DNA from: Polynucleobacter sp. MWH-S4W17
Lineage (GTDB): Bacteria; Pseudomonadota; Gammaproteobacteria; Burkholderiales; Burkholderiaceae
Length of the DNA stretch: 64,000 bases
Assembly: GCF_018687535.1 (NCBI RefSeq)
Contig: NZ_CP061295.1
Location: 1,922,001 to 1,986,000 of the forward strand
Direction: 5' to 3'
Position 1 is the first letter of the stretch, and the number at the start of each line of letters is the position of its first letter. This document shows positions 50,149 through 59,206 of the stretch, one piece after another. The notes under the pieces were generated by a model. The model had not been told where the DNA came from. It made no database searches and was given only the letters and a program-made list of their open reading frames with translations. The position numbers and the translations under genes were made by a program.

Positions 50149-52056
50149 ATGGTTTCTTTTAAAAAACCGGATCTCGACTCTTTTCAAGAGCGCATTCATA
50201 TTGCGACTCTATTTGTCACGTTTTGCTTTTTACTACTCATCACCCGTCTTGTATGGCTACAACTAGTAAGCCACGGAAAATACGCACTTCTGGCTGAAAG
50301 CAATCGCATTGCCTTGGTTCCAGCGCCAGCAAATCGTGGGCTCATTATTGATCGCAATGGCATCGTTATTGGTCGAAATTATTCTGCCCTTACCTTGGAT
50401 GTGAATGCTGAAGAAGTCAAAGGGAACGTAGATCAGCTCATCAACGATCTTTCTGAAATCGTTGCTATTTCGCCTCGGGATCGTCGCAATTTCAAGCGCT
50501 CCCTGGAGGATTCTCGAAATATGGGCACTTTCCCTCTGCGCTCCATGCTCAACGAGACCGAAACCGCCCGGTTTATGGCCAATCGCTATCGCTTTCCTGG
50601 GGTAGAAATCCGGGCTAGAAGCTTTCGGGAGTATCCATACAACGAATTAGCCTCCCACCTGATTGGCTATATTGGCCGCGTTTCGCAACGTGACAAAGAG
50701 CGCATGCAGACTGAAATTGAGGGCGCCAAGGCCGATGATCCCGATGCTTTGCAGGCTTCTTTTTTGCGTGGCATTCAGTACGTAGGCAAGATTGGTTTAG
50801 AGCAAAGCTATGAAAATGTTTTGCGTGGCGTGCCTGGTTACGATCAAGTAGAAATTACTGCGGGCGGCAAACCGGTGCGTACACTTTCAAGCTCCCCTTC
50901 AGTTCCCGGCAAAAATGTAGTTCTCTCCGTTGATATCAAGCTCCAATATTTAGTTGAGCAACTATATGGAAATTTTCGCGGTGCATTTGTGGCCATTGAA
51001 CCAGCGACAGGTGATGTATTGGCTTTTGTCTCTAAGCCCAACTTCAATCCGAATGATTTTGTGGAAGGCATTGATTCGGTGACTTGGAAAGAGTTGAATG
51101 ACTCTCCACAGAAGCCGCTCTATAACCGCCCACTGAAAGGAATCTATCCACCCGGATCTACTTACAAACCTTTCATGGCATTAGCCGCTTTAGAAAATAA
51201 AAAGCGTACTCCATCACAAACAATTTCGGATCCTGGCTACTTTGACTTTGGCAACCACACCTTCCGGGACGATAAAAAAGGTGGTCACGGAATTGTCGAT
51301 ATGCAAAAGTCGATTGTTGAATCTTGTGACACGTATTACTACATGCTTGCTCGAGACATGGGGGTAAACATGATTGCCGATTTTATGAAGCCATTGGGCT
51401 TTGGTCAAATCACTGGCATTGATTTACAAGGCGAAGCAAGAGGTGTTTTGCCATCCACCGAGTGGAAGAAAAATACTTTCAAAAAACCTGAGCAGCAAAA
51501 ATGGTACGAGGGTGAAACTATTTCCCTGGGTATTGGACAGGGTTACAACGCTTTCACAATTTTGCAATTAGCCCATGCCATGGCAAACGTAGCTAATAAC
51601 GGAATTGTGATGAAGCCCCACTTAGTCAAAGCCATTGAAGATCCATTTACTCGCAACAGAGTACTGACAACTCCAAAAGAAAGTTATCGCATCGATCTCA
51701 ATGCTGAGAATATTGAAGTGATTAAGAAGGCCATGGTCGAGGTTAATAACTCCGGCACATCTGCCGCAGCATTTAAAGGCACTGGATATCAAGTGGGTGG
51801 GAAAACTGGAACTGCGCAGGTATTTAGCTTGAACTCCAAAGATTACAAGCATGGATCCACAGCAGAATTTTTGCGCGACCATGCCTTGTATATCGCATTT
51901 GCTCCAGCGGATAAACCAACCATTGTGATTGCAATGGTTGTAGAGAACGCAGGCTTCGGCGCACAGTATGCTGCTCCGATTGCACGTCAAGCATTGGACT
52001 ACTACATTGAGGGCAAGTGGCCCAAGGAGGTTCCTGAATGGAAAAGAGCCCCTTAA
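50149..52056 (+). CDS. mrdA: penicillin-binding protein 2 (peptidoglycan transpeptidase)
   Basis: A class B PBP of 635 residues for cell elongation. A single N-terminal membrane anchor (about 20-42) precedes the pedestal domain with NRGLIIDRNGIVIGRN and the transpeptidase domain, with nucleophile Ser in STYK (337-340), SCDTYYY as the SxN-type motif (SCD here, typical of PBP2) and KTGTAQV. It is read with mreD upstream and rodA downstream. A strong AAGGAGG near its 3' end serves rodA, whose start overlaps it by 19 bases. Confidence 0.97.
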   Translation: MVSFKKPDLDSFQERIHIATLFVTFCFLLLITRLVWLQLVSHGKYALLAESNRIALVPAPANRGLIIDRNGIVIGRNYSALTLDVNAEEVKGNVDQLINDLSEIVAISPRDRRNFKRSLEDSRNMGTFPLRSMLNETETARFMANRYRFPGVEIRARSFREYPYNELASHLIGYIGRVSQRDKERMQTEIEGAKADDPDALQASFLRGIQYVGKIGLEQSYENVLRGVPGYDQVEITAGGKPVRTLSSSPSVPGKNVVLSVDIKLQYLVEQLYGNFRGAFVAIEPATGDVLAFVSKPNFNPNDFVEGIDSVTWKELNDSPQKPLYNRPLKGIYPPGSTYKPFMALAALENKKRTPSQTISDPGYFDFGNHTFRDDKKGGHGIVDMQKSIVESCDTYYYMLARDMGVNMIADFMKPLGFGQITGIDLQGEARGVLPSTEWKKNTFKKPEQQKWYEGETISLGIGQGYNAFTILQLAHAMANVANNGIVMKPHLVKAIEDPFTRNRVLTTPKESYRIDLNAENIEVIKKAMVEVNNSGTSAAAFKGTGYQVGGKTGTAQVFSLNSKDYKHGSTAEFLRDHALYIAFAPADKPTIVIAMVVENAGFGAQYAAPIARQALDYYIEGKWPKEVPEWKRAP

Positions 52057-53189
52057 TCAAAGTTAAAGTATTTTTCTCCAGCATCTTCGCTGGTTTAGAC
52101 CGCCAGCTAGGCCTTATTCTGCTTGGCTTAGCGGCTGTTGGCTTTTGTACTTTTTTATCTGCAAGTCAAAATACTCCCGTACAAATTACAGATGAATTGC
52201 GCAACCTCGCACTCTCGTTTTTAGTGATGTGGATCGTTTCACGTATTCCACCTAAGTGGTTGGAGATGGGTGCAGTTTGGATTTATGGATTTGGTGTTGC
52301 CCTCTTAATAGCAGTAGCCGCATTCGGACTCATTAAAAAGGGTGCTCGTCGCTGGCTCAATATTGGAGTTGTCATTCAGCCATCGGAGATCATGAAGATT
52401 GCAATGCCACTGATGCTTGCTTGGTACTTTCAAAAGCGAGAAGGCATTCAAAAATCTTGGGACTATGGTATTGCTACTGTGATCTTAGCGATACCAGTTT
52501 TTTTAATTGCACGCCAACCGGACCTGGGAACGGCGCTACTCGTTTTTGCGGCAGGACTATACGTCATCATCTTGGCGGGCCTACCGTGGAAATGGATACT
52601 GCCGTTTGTTGGCTTGGGTGTTATTGGTATTTTGTTAATCATTATTTTTGGCGGCACTATTTGTGCCCATGATGTAGTGTGGCCATTTGTGCACGACTAT
52701 CAAAAGCATCGCATATGCACTCTGCTAGATCCGACTAGCGACCCACTTGGAAAGGGCTTTCATACCATTCAATCCATGATTGCAATTGGCTCTGGCGGAT
52801 TCTTTGGCAAAGGTTGGTTCCAAGGAACGCAAGCACATCTAGAATTTATTCCAGAAAAACATACTGACTTTGTCTTTGCAGTTTTCTCTGAGGAATTTGG
52901 CTTATTGGGTAATCTGATATTGATTGCCTTGTTCTTCGCGCTCATTAAAAGAGGTTTAGCGATCTCGGCGAGCGGGCCAAACTTATTTACGCGTCTCTTA
53001 GGTGCGTCAGTGACTTTAATTTTCTTTACCTATGCATTTGTCAACATTGGCATGGTGAGTGGTCTCTTGCCAGTAGTTGGTGTGCCACTTCCATTTATTA
53101 GTTATGGTGGCACTGCATTAGTGACACTTGGCTTTGGCGCAGGGATATTAATGAGCATCCATCGTCACCGTCGTTTAGTGCAAAGCTAA
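52038..53189 (+). CDS. rodA: rod shape-determining peptidoglycan glycosyltransferase RodA
   Basis: A SEDS-family polymerase, 383 residues with about ten membrane helices, that works with PBP2. Signatures are RRWLNIGVVIQPSEIMKI, ARQPDLGTALL, the FIPEKHTDFVFAVFSEEFG loop and the late GLLPVVGVPLPFISYGGTAL. The ATG at 52038 is preceded by AAGGAGG inside the mrdA coding region, the clearest ribosome binding site in the operon, and this fixes the start. It ends the operon and is followed by the terminator at 53235-53262. Confidence 0.97.
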   Translation: MEKSPLIKVKVFFSSIFAGLDRQLGLILLGLAAVGFCTFLSASQNTPVQITDELRNLALSFLVMWIVSRIPPKWLEMGAVWIYGFGVALLIAVAAFGLIKKGARRWLNIGVVIQPSEIMKIAMPLMLAWYFQKREGIQKSWDYGIATVILAIPVFLIARQPDLGTALLVFAAGLYVIILAGLPWKWILPFVGLGVIGILLIIIFGGTICAHDVVWPFVHDYQKHRICTLLDPTSDPLGKGFHTIQSMIAIGSGGFFGKGWFQGTQAHLEFIPEKHTDFVFAVFSEEFGLLGNLILIALFFALIKRGLAISASGPNLFTRLLGASVTLIFFTYAFVNIGMVSGLLPVVGVPLPFISYGGTALVTLGFGAGILMSIHRHRRLVQS

Positions 53190-53234
53190 CTCAGCTTAGT
53201 GTTGCATCTGATTGATTGAGATTTTTGAAGGAAT

Positions 53235-53262
53235 AAAAAAGCCCGGCATGCCGGGCTTTTTT
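53235..53262. terminator. bidirectional Rho-independent terminator (rodA / hupB)
   Basis: A perfect palindrome GCCCGGCATGCCGGGC is flanked by six A on the left and six T on the right, so it can end both the mre-rodA transcript (+) and the hupB transcript (-). It lies 45 bases after rodA and 16 after hupB. Confidence 0.95.
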
Positions 53263-53278
53263 ATCAACAAAGGAAGAA

Positions 53279-53563
53279 TTACTTCTTACGCTTGTTAACT
53301 GAATCTTTAAATGCTTTACCAGCAGAAAACTTAACAGTTTTTGCAGCAGCAATTTTGAGTGGCTCGCCAGTTTTTGGGTTACGACCCATACGTGCTGCAC
53401 GTTTGCCAGAAGCAAAAGTACCAAAGCCGATCAGTTGTACTGAGTCACCTTTAGTAACAGCTTTGATAATTGTGTCGATTGCAGAATTCAATGCGAATTC
53501 AGCTTTGGCTTTAGAAATCTCCGCGTCGTCAGCAATCGCTGCGATTAGTTCGGCTTTGTTCAA
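53279..53563 (-). CDS. hupB: HU-family DNA-binding protein
   Basis: A 94-residue histone-like protein that compacts the nucleoid. Sequence [38 protein letters not shown] and the arm region are classic HU. The start is TTG at 53563 with AAGGAG six bases upstream; upstream in-frame ATG at 53599 would give an untypical leader with the ribosome site inside it. A candidate promoter with TTGTGG and TAATGT is at 53596-53624. The downstream terminator is shared with rodA. Confidence 0.96.
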   Translation of the reverse strand: MNKAELIAAIADDAEISKAKAEFALNSAIDTIIKAVTKGDSVQLIGFGTFASGKRAARMGRNPKTGEPLKIAAAKTVKFSAGKAFKDSVNKRKK

Positions 53564-53595
53564 GTGAAGCTCCTTATAGATATTGATGTCAGCGC

Positions 53596-53624
53596 ACATT
53601 ACGCTTACATGATTTTAACCACAA
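53596..53624 (-). promoter_or_regulatory. candidate hupB promoter
   Basis: On the minus strand TTGTGG (53624-53619), 17 bases, then TAATGT (53601-53596). It leaves a leader of about 25 bases before the TTG start. Four-of-six match at each box. Confidence 0.35.
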
Positions 53625-53676
53625 AAAATTACAAAAATAAAGTTGCGTTACAGCAATTTTTTACTACGACTACAAA

Positions 53677-54042
53677 TTACTCATCCAAAACAGTAATATC
53701 AGAAACAAAATACTCGGTATCGCCAAAACAGGTAGTTGGCAAACCAATGTGTTGCTCATACTTTAGGGCCACCTTTTTACCTAAATTAGCATTGATTTTT
53801 TGCGCCACAGCATCTTCGCGCACCGTAAAGAAGAATTTTTCTGACATCGTGCCCGGCATAGAAACCATGGCTAATTCGCCTTCCCAAGTTTTGCATACGT
53901 AACCGCGATTAGAGAATTTCTGGACATACCCTGCACGCTCACCACTGCCATAGCTCCAAGTTAGCATTCCCCATGTATAGACTGAAATACCCACTAACCC
54001 AATTAAAACAAGGCTTAAGAGCCACTTTATAAAGCTATTCAT
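53677..54042 (-). CDS. membrane-anchored protein of unknown function
   Basis: A 121-residue protein with one N-terminal hydrophobic helix (about 5-25, IKWLLSLVLIGLVGISVYTW) followed by a periplasmic part with RAGYVQKFSNRGYVCKTWEGELAM and two cysteines. I recognise this composition from uncharacterised Burkholderiaceae proteins, but I know no function. ATG at 54042 is preceded by AAGGA at a fair distance; an in-frame ATG 78 bases earlier adds a non-hydrophobic leader and was rejected. It is alone, convergent with nothing, upstream of hupB on the same strand. Confidence 0.75.
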   Translation of the reverse strand: MNSFIKWLLSLVLIGLVGISVYTWGMLTWSYGSGERAGYVQKFSNRGYVCKTWEGELAMVSMPGTMSEKFFFTVREDAVAQKINANLGKKVALKYEQHIGLPTTCFGDTEYFVSDITVLDE

Positions 54043-54193
54043 AAGATCATCCTTAGCAAAACTCCACATAAACCCTAGGCCGGTTTTCAAACCCTCTGCT
54101 TGAAGTATATGAGCATCCAAGCATAAGAAATAGTCAATTTAGATCTGATATACAAATTAAAATATTAATAATTACCTCACTTAGACAAAACTC

Positions 54194-55096
54194 ATGGAAA
54201 TTCGCCACATCATCTTTTTTATTTTTATTGCATCGGCCGTTTACGTCTATTTCAGAGGAAAGATTCGTTTTGGAGTCGTTAGATCCCTTACCGACTACCA
54301 AGTGCTTTTGGCTCCCGTAAATGCACTTTTGTATTTATTTTCAAAAGTAAAACCTGGTGCTTTTATTCCAGTAAGCCAATTTCCTGAAATGCAGCCCATC
54401 CAAGATAACTGGGAAATGATTCGACAAGAAGCGCTTTCACTGCAGGAAGGTGGCTCTATTGCTGCGGCAACTGGATACAACGATATTGGCTTTAACTCCT
54501 TTTTTCGCACTGGATGGAAGCGTTTTCACCTCTGCTGGTATGGAAAAGAAGTGCCCTCGGCCCAAGCAGGTTGCCCCAAAACGGTTGCACTGCTTAAATC
54601 AATACCCTCGGTCAAGGCTGCCATGTTCGCCTCTCTGCCGCCTGGAGCAACGCTGGTGCGCCATCGTGACCCCTATGCAGGCTCCTTGCGCTATCACATT
54701 GGCCTAGCGACTCCCAACGATCCCAAATGTTTTATTGATGTGGATGGAGAGCGTTATTTCTGGAAAGATGGCGAAGCGGTCATGTTTGATGAAACTTACA
54801 TTCATTTCGCTGCCAATGAAACAGATCAGCAAAGAATCATCTTATTTTGCGATGTCGAACGCCCGGTTCACACTAAGGCAGTCGCTCTATTTAATCGCTG
54901 GTTTGGGCGGTATGTCATGAGCGCTGCATCATCTCAAAATGTTGAAGGCGAGAAAATAGGCTTTGTAAATATTCTGTTTACCTATTTTTACCATCTCCGC
55001 GCACAAGCCAAAAAGCTCAAAGCAAAACATCGCTCAGTTTATTACGTAGGTAAGTGGGTGCTTATTTTGGGAATCTTATGGGCAATATTTTGGTAA
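54194..55096 (+). CDS. aspartyl/asparaginyl beta-hydroxylase family protein, LpxO-like
   Basis: A 300-residue protein with an N-terminal membrane helix (about 4-20) and a 2-oxoglutarate/Fe(II) beta-hydroxylase domain. The metal-binding His and Asp lie in HRDPYAGSLRYHIGL, the distal His in IHFAANET and the 2-oxoglutarate Arg in DQQRIILFCDVERP. A second hydrophobic helix closes the C-terminus. LpxO hydroxylates the 2-position of a secondary acyl chain of lipid A; this role fits the three LpxL-like acyltransferases in the window but is inferred. AT-rich sequence in the 151-base upstream gap may hold its promoter. Confidence 0.87.
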   Translation: MEIRHIIFFIFIASAVYVYFRGKIRFGVVRSLTDYQVLLAPVNALLYLFSKVKPGAFIPVSQFPEMQPIQDNWEMIRQEALSLQEGGSIAAATGYNDIGFNSFFRTGWKRFHLCWYGKEVPSAQAGCPKTVALLKSIPSVKAAMFASLPPGATLVRHRDPYAGSLRYHIGLATPNDPKCFIDVDGERYFWKDGEAVMFDETYIHFAANETDQQRIILFCDVERPVHTKAVALFNRWFGRYVMSAASSQNVEGEKIGFVNILFTYFYHLRAQAKKLKAKHRSVYYVGKWVLILGILWAIFW

Positions 55097-55111
55097 GCGC
55101 CGACCTTTAAA

Positions 55112-55408
55112 TCAAGGGCTCAACAACTGCACAATTTGCTCGGGACTAATAGGCCCCCAAATTTCTACTCGTTTCTTGCGGCTATTCTGGCCAGAAACGA
55201 ATTGAATTTGTTTTTGAGGCACTCTTAATTGCTTAGAAAGCCAGGCTAATAAGAGCTCGTTAGCCTTATTTTCTAAGGCAGGTGCCTGTAAAGAAATCTT
55301 TAAGCAACCATCATGCAGGCCAACGACCTTGGTCACCTTGGCTCCTGGCTGGCAATGTAAATTTAAGGTAATTCCGGTGGGGGTTTGTTTTAACCAATTG
55401 GGCATCAT
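55112..55408 (-). CDS. DUF167 / YggU family protein
   Basis: A 98-residue protein matching YggU: LHCQPGAKVTKVVGL near the start, ISLQAPALENKANELLLAWL, then VSGQNSRKKRVEI. These small alpha/beta proteins have no established function. Either of two successive ATG codons (55408, 55405) could start it. It is convergent with the LpxO-like gene (15 bases apart) and divergent from the carbonic anhydrase gene, with 22 bases between starts. Confidence 0.9.
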   Translation of the reverse strand: MMPNWLKQTPTGITLNLHCQPGAKVTKVVGLHDGCLKISLQAPALENKANELLLAWLSKQLRVPQKQIQFVSGQNSRKKRVEIWGPISPEQIVQLLSP

Positions 55409-55430
55409 TAAAGTACTTTAAACTGAAAGC

Positions 55431-56102
55431 ATGACGATGAAGAATTCTCAAGCGCTAGAACAGCTATTTGCCAATAATCGTACCTGGGCCGAAAGCATGG
55501 TGGCGGAAGATGCCAATTTCTTTAAGCGCCTCGTTTCTCAACAAGCCCCTGAATATCTATGGATTGGTTGCTCCGATAGTCGAGTGCCAGCGAATGAAAT
55601 CGTGAACCTACTACCTGGTGAATTATTCGTTCACCGAAATGTTGCAAATGTAGTTGTTCACACCGATTTAAATTGTTTATCCGTTATCCAATTTGCGATT
55701 GACCTTCTCAAGGTCAAACACATCCTGGTAGTCGGCCACTATGGTTGCTCAGGCGTCCATGCAGCACTAACTGATAAACGCATAGGCCTTGCAGATAACT
55801 GGTTGCGTCACGTTAAGGATGTGCATCAAAAACATGGGCGGTATTTAGGCGAGACTATTCCAACCCCTAAGCGTCAAGATCGCCTTTGCGAACTCAATGT
55901 CATTGAGCAAGTAGTTAACGTATGCGAAACAACCATCGTGCAAGATGCTTGGGCACGCGGGCAAGATCTCACTGTTCATGGCTGGGCTTATCGCCTTGAA
56001 ACTGGCCTAGTAAATGATTTGGGAATGTCAAGTAGCTCTATTGAAGAAATGGCAGAGCGCTATGCTAAATCCGTAAAGCGTTACGAATCAGAGCAAAACT
56101 AA
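55431..56102 (+). CDS. can: beta-class carbonic anhydrase
   Basis: Interconverts CO2 and bicarbonate in the cytoplasm. It is 223 residues with the zinc set Cys47, Asp49 and Arg51 in GCSDSR and His103, Cys106 in HYGCSG. The NVANVVVHTDLN segment and the helical tail are typical of the plant-type class found in proteobacteria. It begins a four-gene plus-strand run: an LpxL-like acyltransferase follows after 1 base, then a metallophosphoesterase and a kinase. Confidence 0.96.
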   Translation: MTMKNSQALEQLFANNRTWAESMVAEDANFFKRLVSQQAPEYLWIGCSDSRVPANEIVNLLPGELFVHRNVANVVVHTDLNCLSVIQFAIDLLKVKHILVVGHYGCSGVHAALTDKRIGLADNWLRHVKDVHQKHGRYLGETIPTPKRQDRLCELNVIEQVVNVCETTIVQDAWARGQDLTVHGWAYRLETGLVNDLGMSSSSIEEMAERYAKSVKRYESEQN

Positions 56103-56103
56103 T

Positions 56104-57003
56104 TTGCTGAAGTCTTTCTCCAATCAAGTAGTCGTCGTTCTACTCAAGCTGCTTACCCTTTTGCCATACAGGCTTCTGGTTGCGCTGGGCTACGGCCTTG
56201 GATATATTGCGGCTCGAATTCCAAGCGATAGAAGTCGAGTGGTCAAAACAAATCTCCATTTATGCTTTCCAAAACTAAGTGCAGCTGAAATCGACAGTCT
56301 TGCCAAAGAGCACTGGCGATTGCTTGGGCGTAGTCTGGTAGAGAAAAGCATTATCTGGTGTGGCAGCTCTAAACAACTGAGCAATATGATTGAGGTGAAG
56401 TCAGCGGTTGATCTCTCAAGCAAGAAACCGCGCATTTTAGTAAACATGCATTTCACAGGGATTGAGGGCAGCATTATTTTGAGCGCGCTCTCTAAAACAA
56501 AACATTGGCCGCGTACTTCAGGATTTTTCCAGAGAATGAAGAATCCATTTTTTAATAAACGAATTGTGGAATGGCGTAATCGCTTTGGTGGAAATTCAAT
56601 TGATCGCCAAGGCAATGCAAAAGCGATCATCAGAGAAATTCGTAATGGAGACTTCATCATCATTGCGCCGGATCTTGATTTAGGCCTTAAGGATTCTGAA
56701 TTTGTGCCATTTTTTGGAATTCAAACAAATACCATCACCACCATTTCTCGCTTAGCAAAAATTACTGGCGCAGACGTATGCTTAATGACCACCACATTAA
56801 AAGCAGATGAGTCAGGTTACCTTTGCGAAATTGGGAAGCCTTTAGAGAATTTTCCTGGGGCAGACCCCAAGTCAGACACCGCACGCCTTAATCAATGCTT
56901 TGAGGAAGAAATTCGACTTCGGCCGGCGGAATACTACTGGGTTCACAAGCGCTTTAAAAATCGCCCAGATAATGGTCCGAGCCCCTATAACCCTTCTAAC
57001 TAG
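56104..57003 (+). CDS. LpxL-like lysophospholipid acyltransferase family protein (third copy)
   Basis: A 299-residue paralogue of the protein at 32903-33802; more than half of the positions look identical by eye, including GRSL(V/L), [32 protein letters not shown] and [13 protein letters not shown]. Catalytic HFTGIE is at 116-121. The start is taken as TTG at 56104, one base after the carbonic anhydrase stop, because the preceding stop excludes anything earlier and the hydrophobic N-terminus begins at once; no strong ribosome binding site is seen. It may act on lipid A in a different condition or with a different acyl chain. Confidence 0.87.
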   Translation: MLKSFSNQVVVVLLKLLTLLPYRLLVALGYGLGYIAARIPSDRSRVVKTNLHLCFPKLSAAEIDSLAKEHWRLLGRSLVEKSIIWCGSSKQLSNMIEVKSAVDLSSKKPRILVNMHFTGIEGSIILSALSKTKHWPRTSGFFQRMKNPFFNKRIVEWRNRFGGNSIDRQGNAKAIIREIRNGDFIIIAPDLDLGLKDSEFVPFFGIQTNTITTISRLAKITGADVCLMTTTLKADESGYLCEIGKPLENFPGADPKSDTARLNQCFEEEIRLRPAEYYWVHKRFKNRPDNGPSPYNPSN

Positions 57004-57028
57004 GGGCCTTTTGTCCTATCATTAAGAG

Positions 57029-57781
57029 ATGACTGAACGTATTGGGCTATTTGCCGATCTCCACAGCAATTTAGAAGCTTTTGATGCCTGCATGGCTCGC
57101 GCCGAGGAACTTGGCGTTACTCGCATGGTGTTTCTGGGTGATCTCGTGGGTTATAACGCTGATCCTGTTGCGCTGCTTGAACGCGTTGCCGCGCTCGTAG
57201 AAAACAAAAAAGCGATTGCCATTCTTGGCAACCATGATGAGGCTGTTTTTAAAGATAGCCGCAATCAAATGAACGCCAGTGCCAATGCCGCCATTGAGTG
57301 GACTAAATCTCAACTAAATAATGACCATGTAGGCTTTCTTAAAAATCTTCCTCTGATGGTTCAAGAAGATCAGATTTGTTTTGTGCATGCCTCCGCTTAC
57401 AATCCAGCAGAGTGGAATTACATTACTGACAGCATGAGTGCATGGCGTTGTGTACAAAGCTCTGGGAAAAACTACACTTTTGTTGGTCATGCGCATGAGC
57501 AAGCGCTTTTTTATCAAAGCGCTGTTGGGAAACTCATTCGATTTGCACCACACCCTGGTGATGAAATTCCGGTACTACCTCATCGCCAATGGGTAGGTGT
57601 TGTCGGCTCTCTTGGTCAGCCCAGAGATGGCAATCCAGAAGCCTGCTTTGCTGTTTTTGAGCCCGCTTCAGAAGTGCTTACATTTCATCGTACGCCCTAC
57701 GATCACTATACTGCCGCAGAGAAAGTACGTCGCGCTGGCCTGCCAGAAGACCTGGCAAACCGCCTCATCACTGGCAAATAA
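57029..57781 (+). CDS. calcineurin-like metallophosphoesterase
   Basis: A 250-residue YfcE/MJ0936-type phosphoesterase with the full dimetal set: FADLHSN (8-14), GDLVGY (38-43), GNHDEA, a mid His in VHASAYN and GHAHEQ. The substrate is unknown; members of this group act on phosphodiesters or as protein phosphatases. It sits 3 bases before the Ser/Thr kinase gene, so it could be the antagonistic phosphatase of that kinase (inference from pairing). Confidence 0.9.
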   Translation: MTERIGLFADLHSNLEAFDACMARAEELGVTRMVFLGDLVGYNADPVALLERVAALVENKKAIAILGNHDEAVFKDSRNQMNASANAAIEWTKSQLNNDHVGFLKNLPLMVQEDQICFVHASAYNPAEWNYITDSMSAWRCVQSSGKNYTFVGHAHEQALFYQSAVGKLIRFAPHPGDEIPVLPHRQWVGVVGSLGQPRDGNPEACFAVFEPASEVLTFHRTPYDHYTAAEKVRRAGLPEDLANRLITGK

Positions 57782-57784
57782 ACA

Positions 57785-59203
57785 ATGCCAATCAATACCG
57801 ACATTCAAGCAGTAGACGATATATTTCAAGAAGGCAAAGTAGTAGATGGATTTGTCTTAGGCAAGGAAGTTCACCGCGGTGGAATGGCTAGTCTTTTTTC
57901 AGCAACTAAAGAGGGAATAAATGTCCCTATCTTGCTAAAAATCCCGCGTGTTGGCAGAGATCAACCGGTTGAAAGTTTGATTGGCTTTGAAACCGAACTC
58001 ACCATCCTGCGGTCCCTAAAAAGTCCTTATGTTCCTCAATATTTAGGTTCGGGCAATATGGCCACGCGTCCTTATATTGCAATGGAAAGGGTTGGGGGCC
58101 GGCCATTAGAGGATTACATCAAAGAAGGCAAGGTATTTACGATTGATGAGGTAGTGCGCATTGGCGCAGATTTGGCGCAAGCCGTTCAATCACTTCACTC
58201 GCAGGACGCCATTCATCTCGACGTCAAACCTGAAAATATTTTGATTGATGAGAAGGGAAAGTTAACGCTCATTGATTTTGGTTTGTCGCACCACGCTCGA
58301 TACCCAGACTTGCTTGCAGAAGAGATGCGAAAAGGTATCGGCTCTGCACCTTATATTTCTCCTGAACAAGTAGCCGGTATTCGCTCTGATTCGCGAAGTG
58401 ATATTTTTTCTATTGGCGTGATCATGTACGAGCTGCTGACTGGCGAACTGCCATTTGGCAACCCCCAAACAATGAGTGGTCTACGCAAACGGATGTGGGC
58501 AGAACCCTTTCCACCACGCGCTATTCGCAGAGAAATTCCTCGCTGGTTACAAGAGGTAGTACTGAGATGTCTAGAGCCACGCGCTGCCGATCGCTATCAA
58601 AGCGCTGCGCGTTTACGTCAAGTATTGCGAGACCCCGAGGGCGTTACGCTCACCGAACGCGCCGACCGTGTTGAGCCACCTAGCTTTTGGGAAAACCTCA
58701 AAGGCATGTTCAAAGCCGCTGGTTACGAGCCCTCTCCCAGCCCCCGGCCTAGTATGGGCAGCCTTGATGCACCCCTCATGATTGCTGCGATAGATACACG
58801 TCAATCCGATGAAGCTCTGCGTGAGCGCATGCAAATTACGGCAAAAAATTTATTACAGGCCCATCCTGAAAGTCGCCTAATTTGCTTGAGCACGATTGCC
58901 AGCACACCAACCTATGAAGGCAATCATGAAAGTCAAACAGCTAGCGGCATCGTCCGCGGCCACTTAGTACAGCTGATGGAGTGGGCTAAGCCACTCAAAT
59001 TACCGCCCGAAAGAATTTCCTATCATGTACTTGAGGCACTTGATCCCGCCTCTCGAATCGTTGAATTTGCCAAAGACAATGATGCCTCCCTCATTTTGAT
59101 TGGAGCATCACATAAGCTACCTAATAAGGTAACGCCTTGGAGAACCTCAATGACCAAAATCGTCGAAGAGGCTCCCTGTAGCGTTCACATTGTGCGCACT
59201 TAA
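57785..59203 (+). CDS. Ser/Thr protein kinase fused to a universal stress protein domain
   Basis: A 472-residue cytoplasmic fusion. The Hanks-type kinase domain (about 22-285) has a Gly-rich loop (LGKEVHRGGMASLF), Lys52, the catalytic loop HLDVKPEN (144-151; HLD, so not an RD kinase), DFG at 164-166, SPE at 192-194 and a Pro/Gly-rich activation segment. A linker leads to a USP domain (about 329-472) whose end is GASHKLPNK and then EEAPCSVHIVRT; the ATP-binding GxxG-9x-G pattern is not recognisable, so the USP may not bind ATP. This fusion type is known in Burkholderiales. No transmembrane helix. Confidence 0.92.
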   Translation: MPINTDIQAVDDIFQEGKVVDGFVLGKEVHRGGMASLFSATKEGINVPILLKIPRVGRDQPVESLIGFETELTILRSLKSPYVPQYLGSGNMATRPYIAMERVGGRPLEDYIKEGKVFTIDEVVRIGADLAQAVQSLHSQDAIHLDVKPENILIDEKGKLTLIDFGLSHHARYPDLLAEEMRKGIGSAPYISPEQVAGIRSDSRSDIFSIGVIMYELLTGELPFGNPQTMSGLRKRMWAEPFPPRAIRREIPRWLQEVVLRCLEPRAADRYQSAARLRQVLRDPEGVTLTERADRVEPPSFWENLKGMFKAAGYEPSPSPRPSMGSLDAPLMIAAIDTRQSDEALRERMQITAKNLLQAHPESRLICLSTIASTPTYEGNHESQTASGIVRGHLVQLMEWAKPLKLPPERISYHVLEALDPASRIVEFAKDNDASLILIGASHKLPNKVTPWRTSMTKIVEEAPCSVHIVRT

Positions 59204-59206
59204 TTC

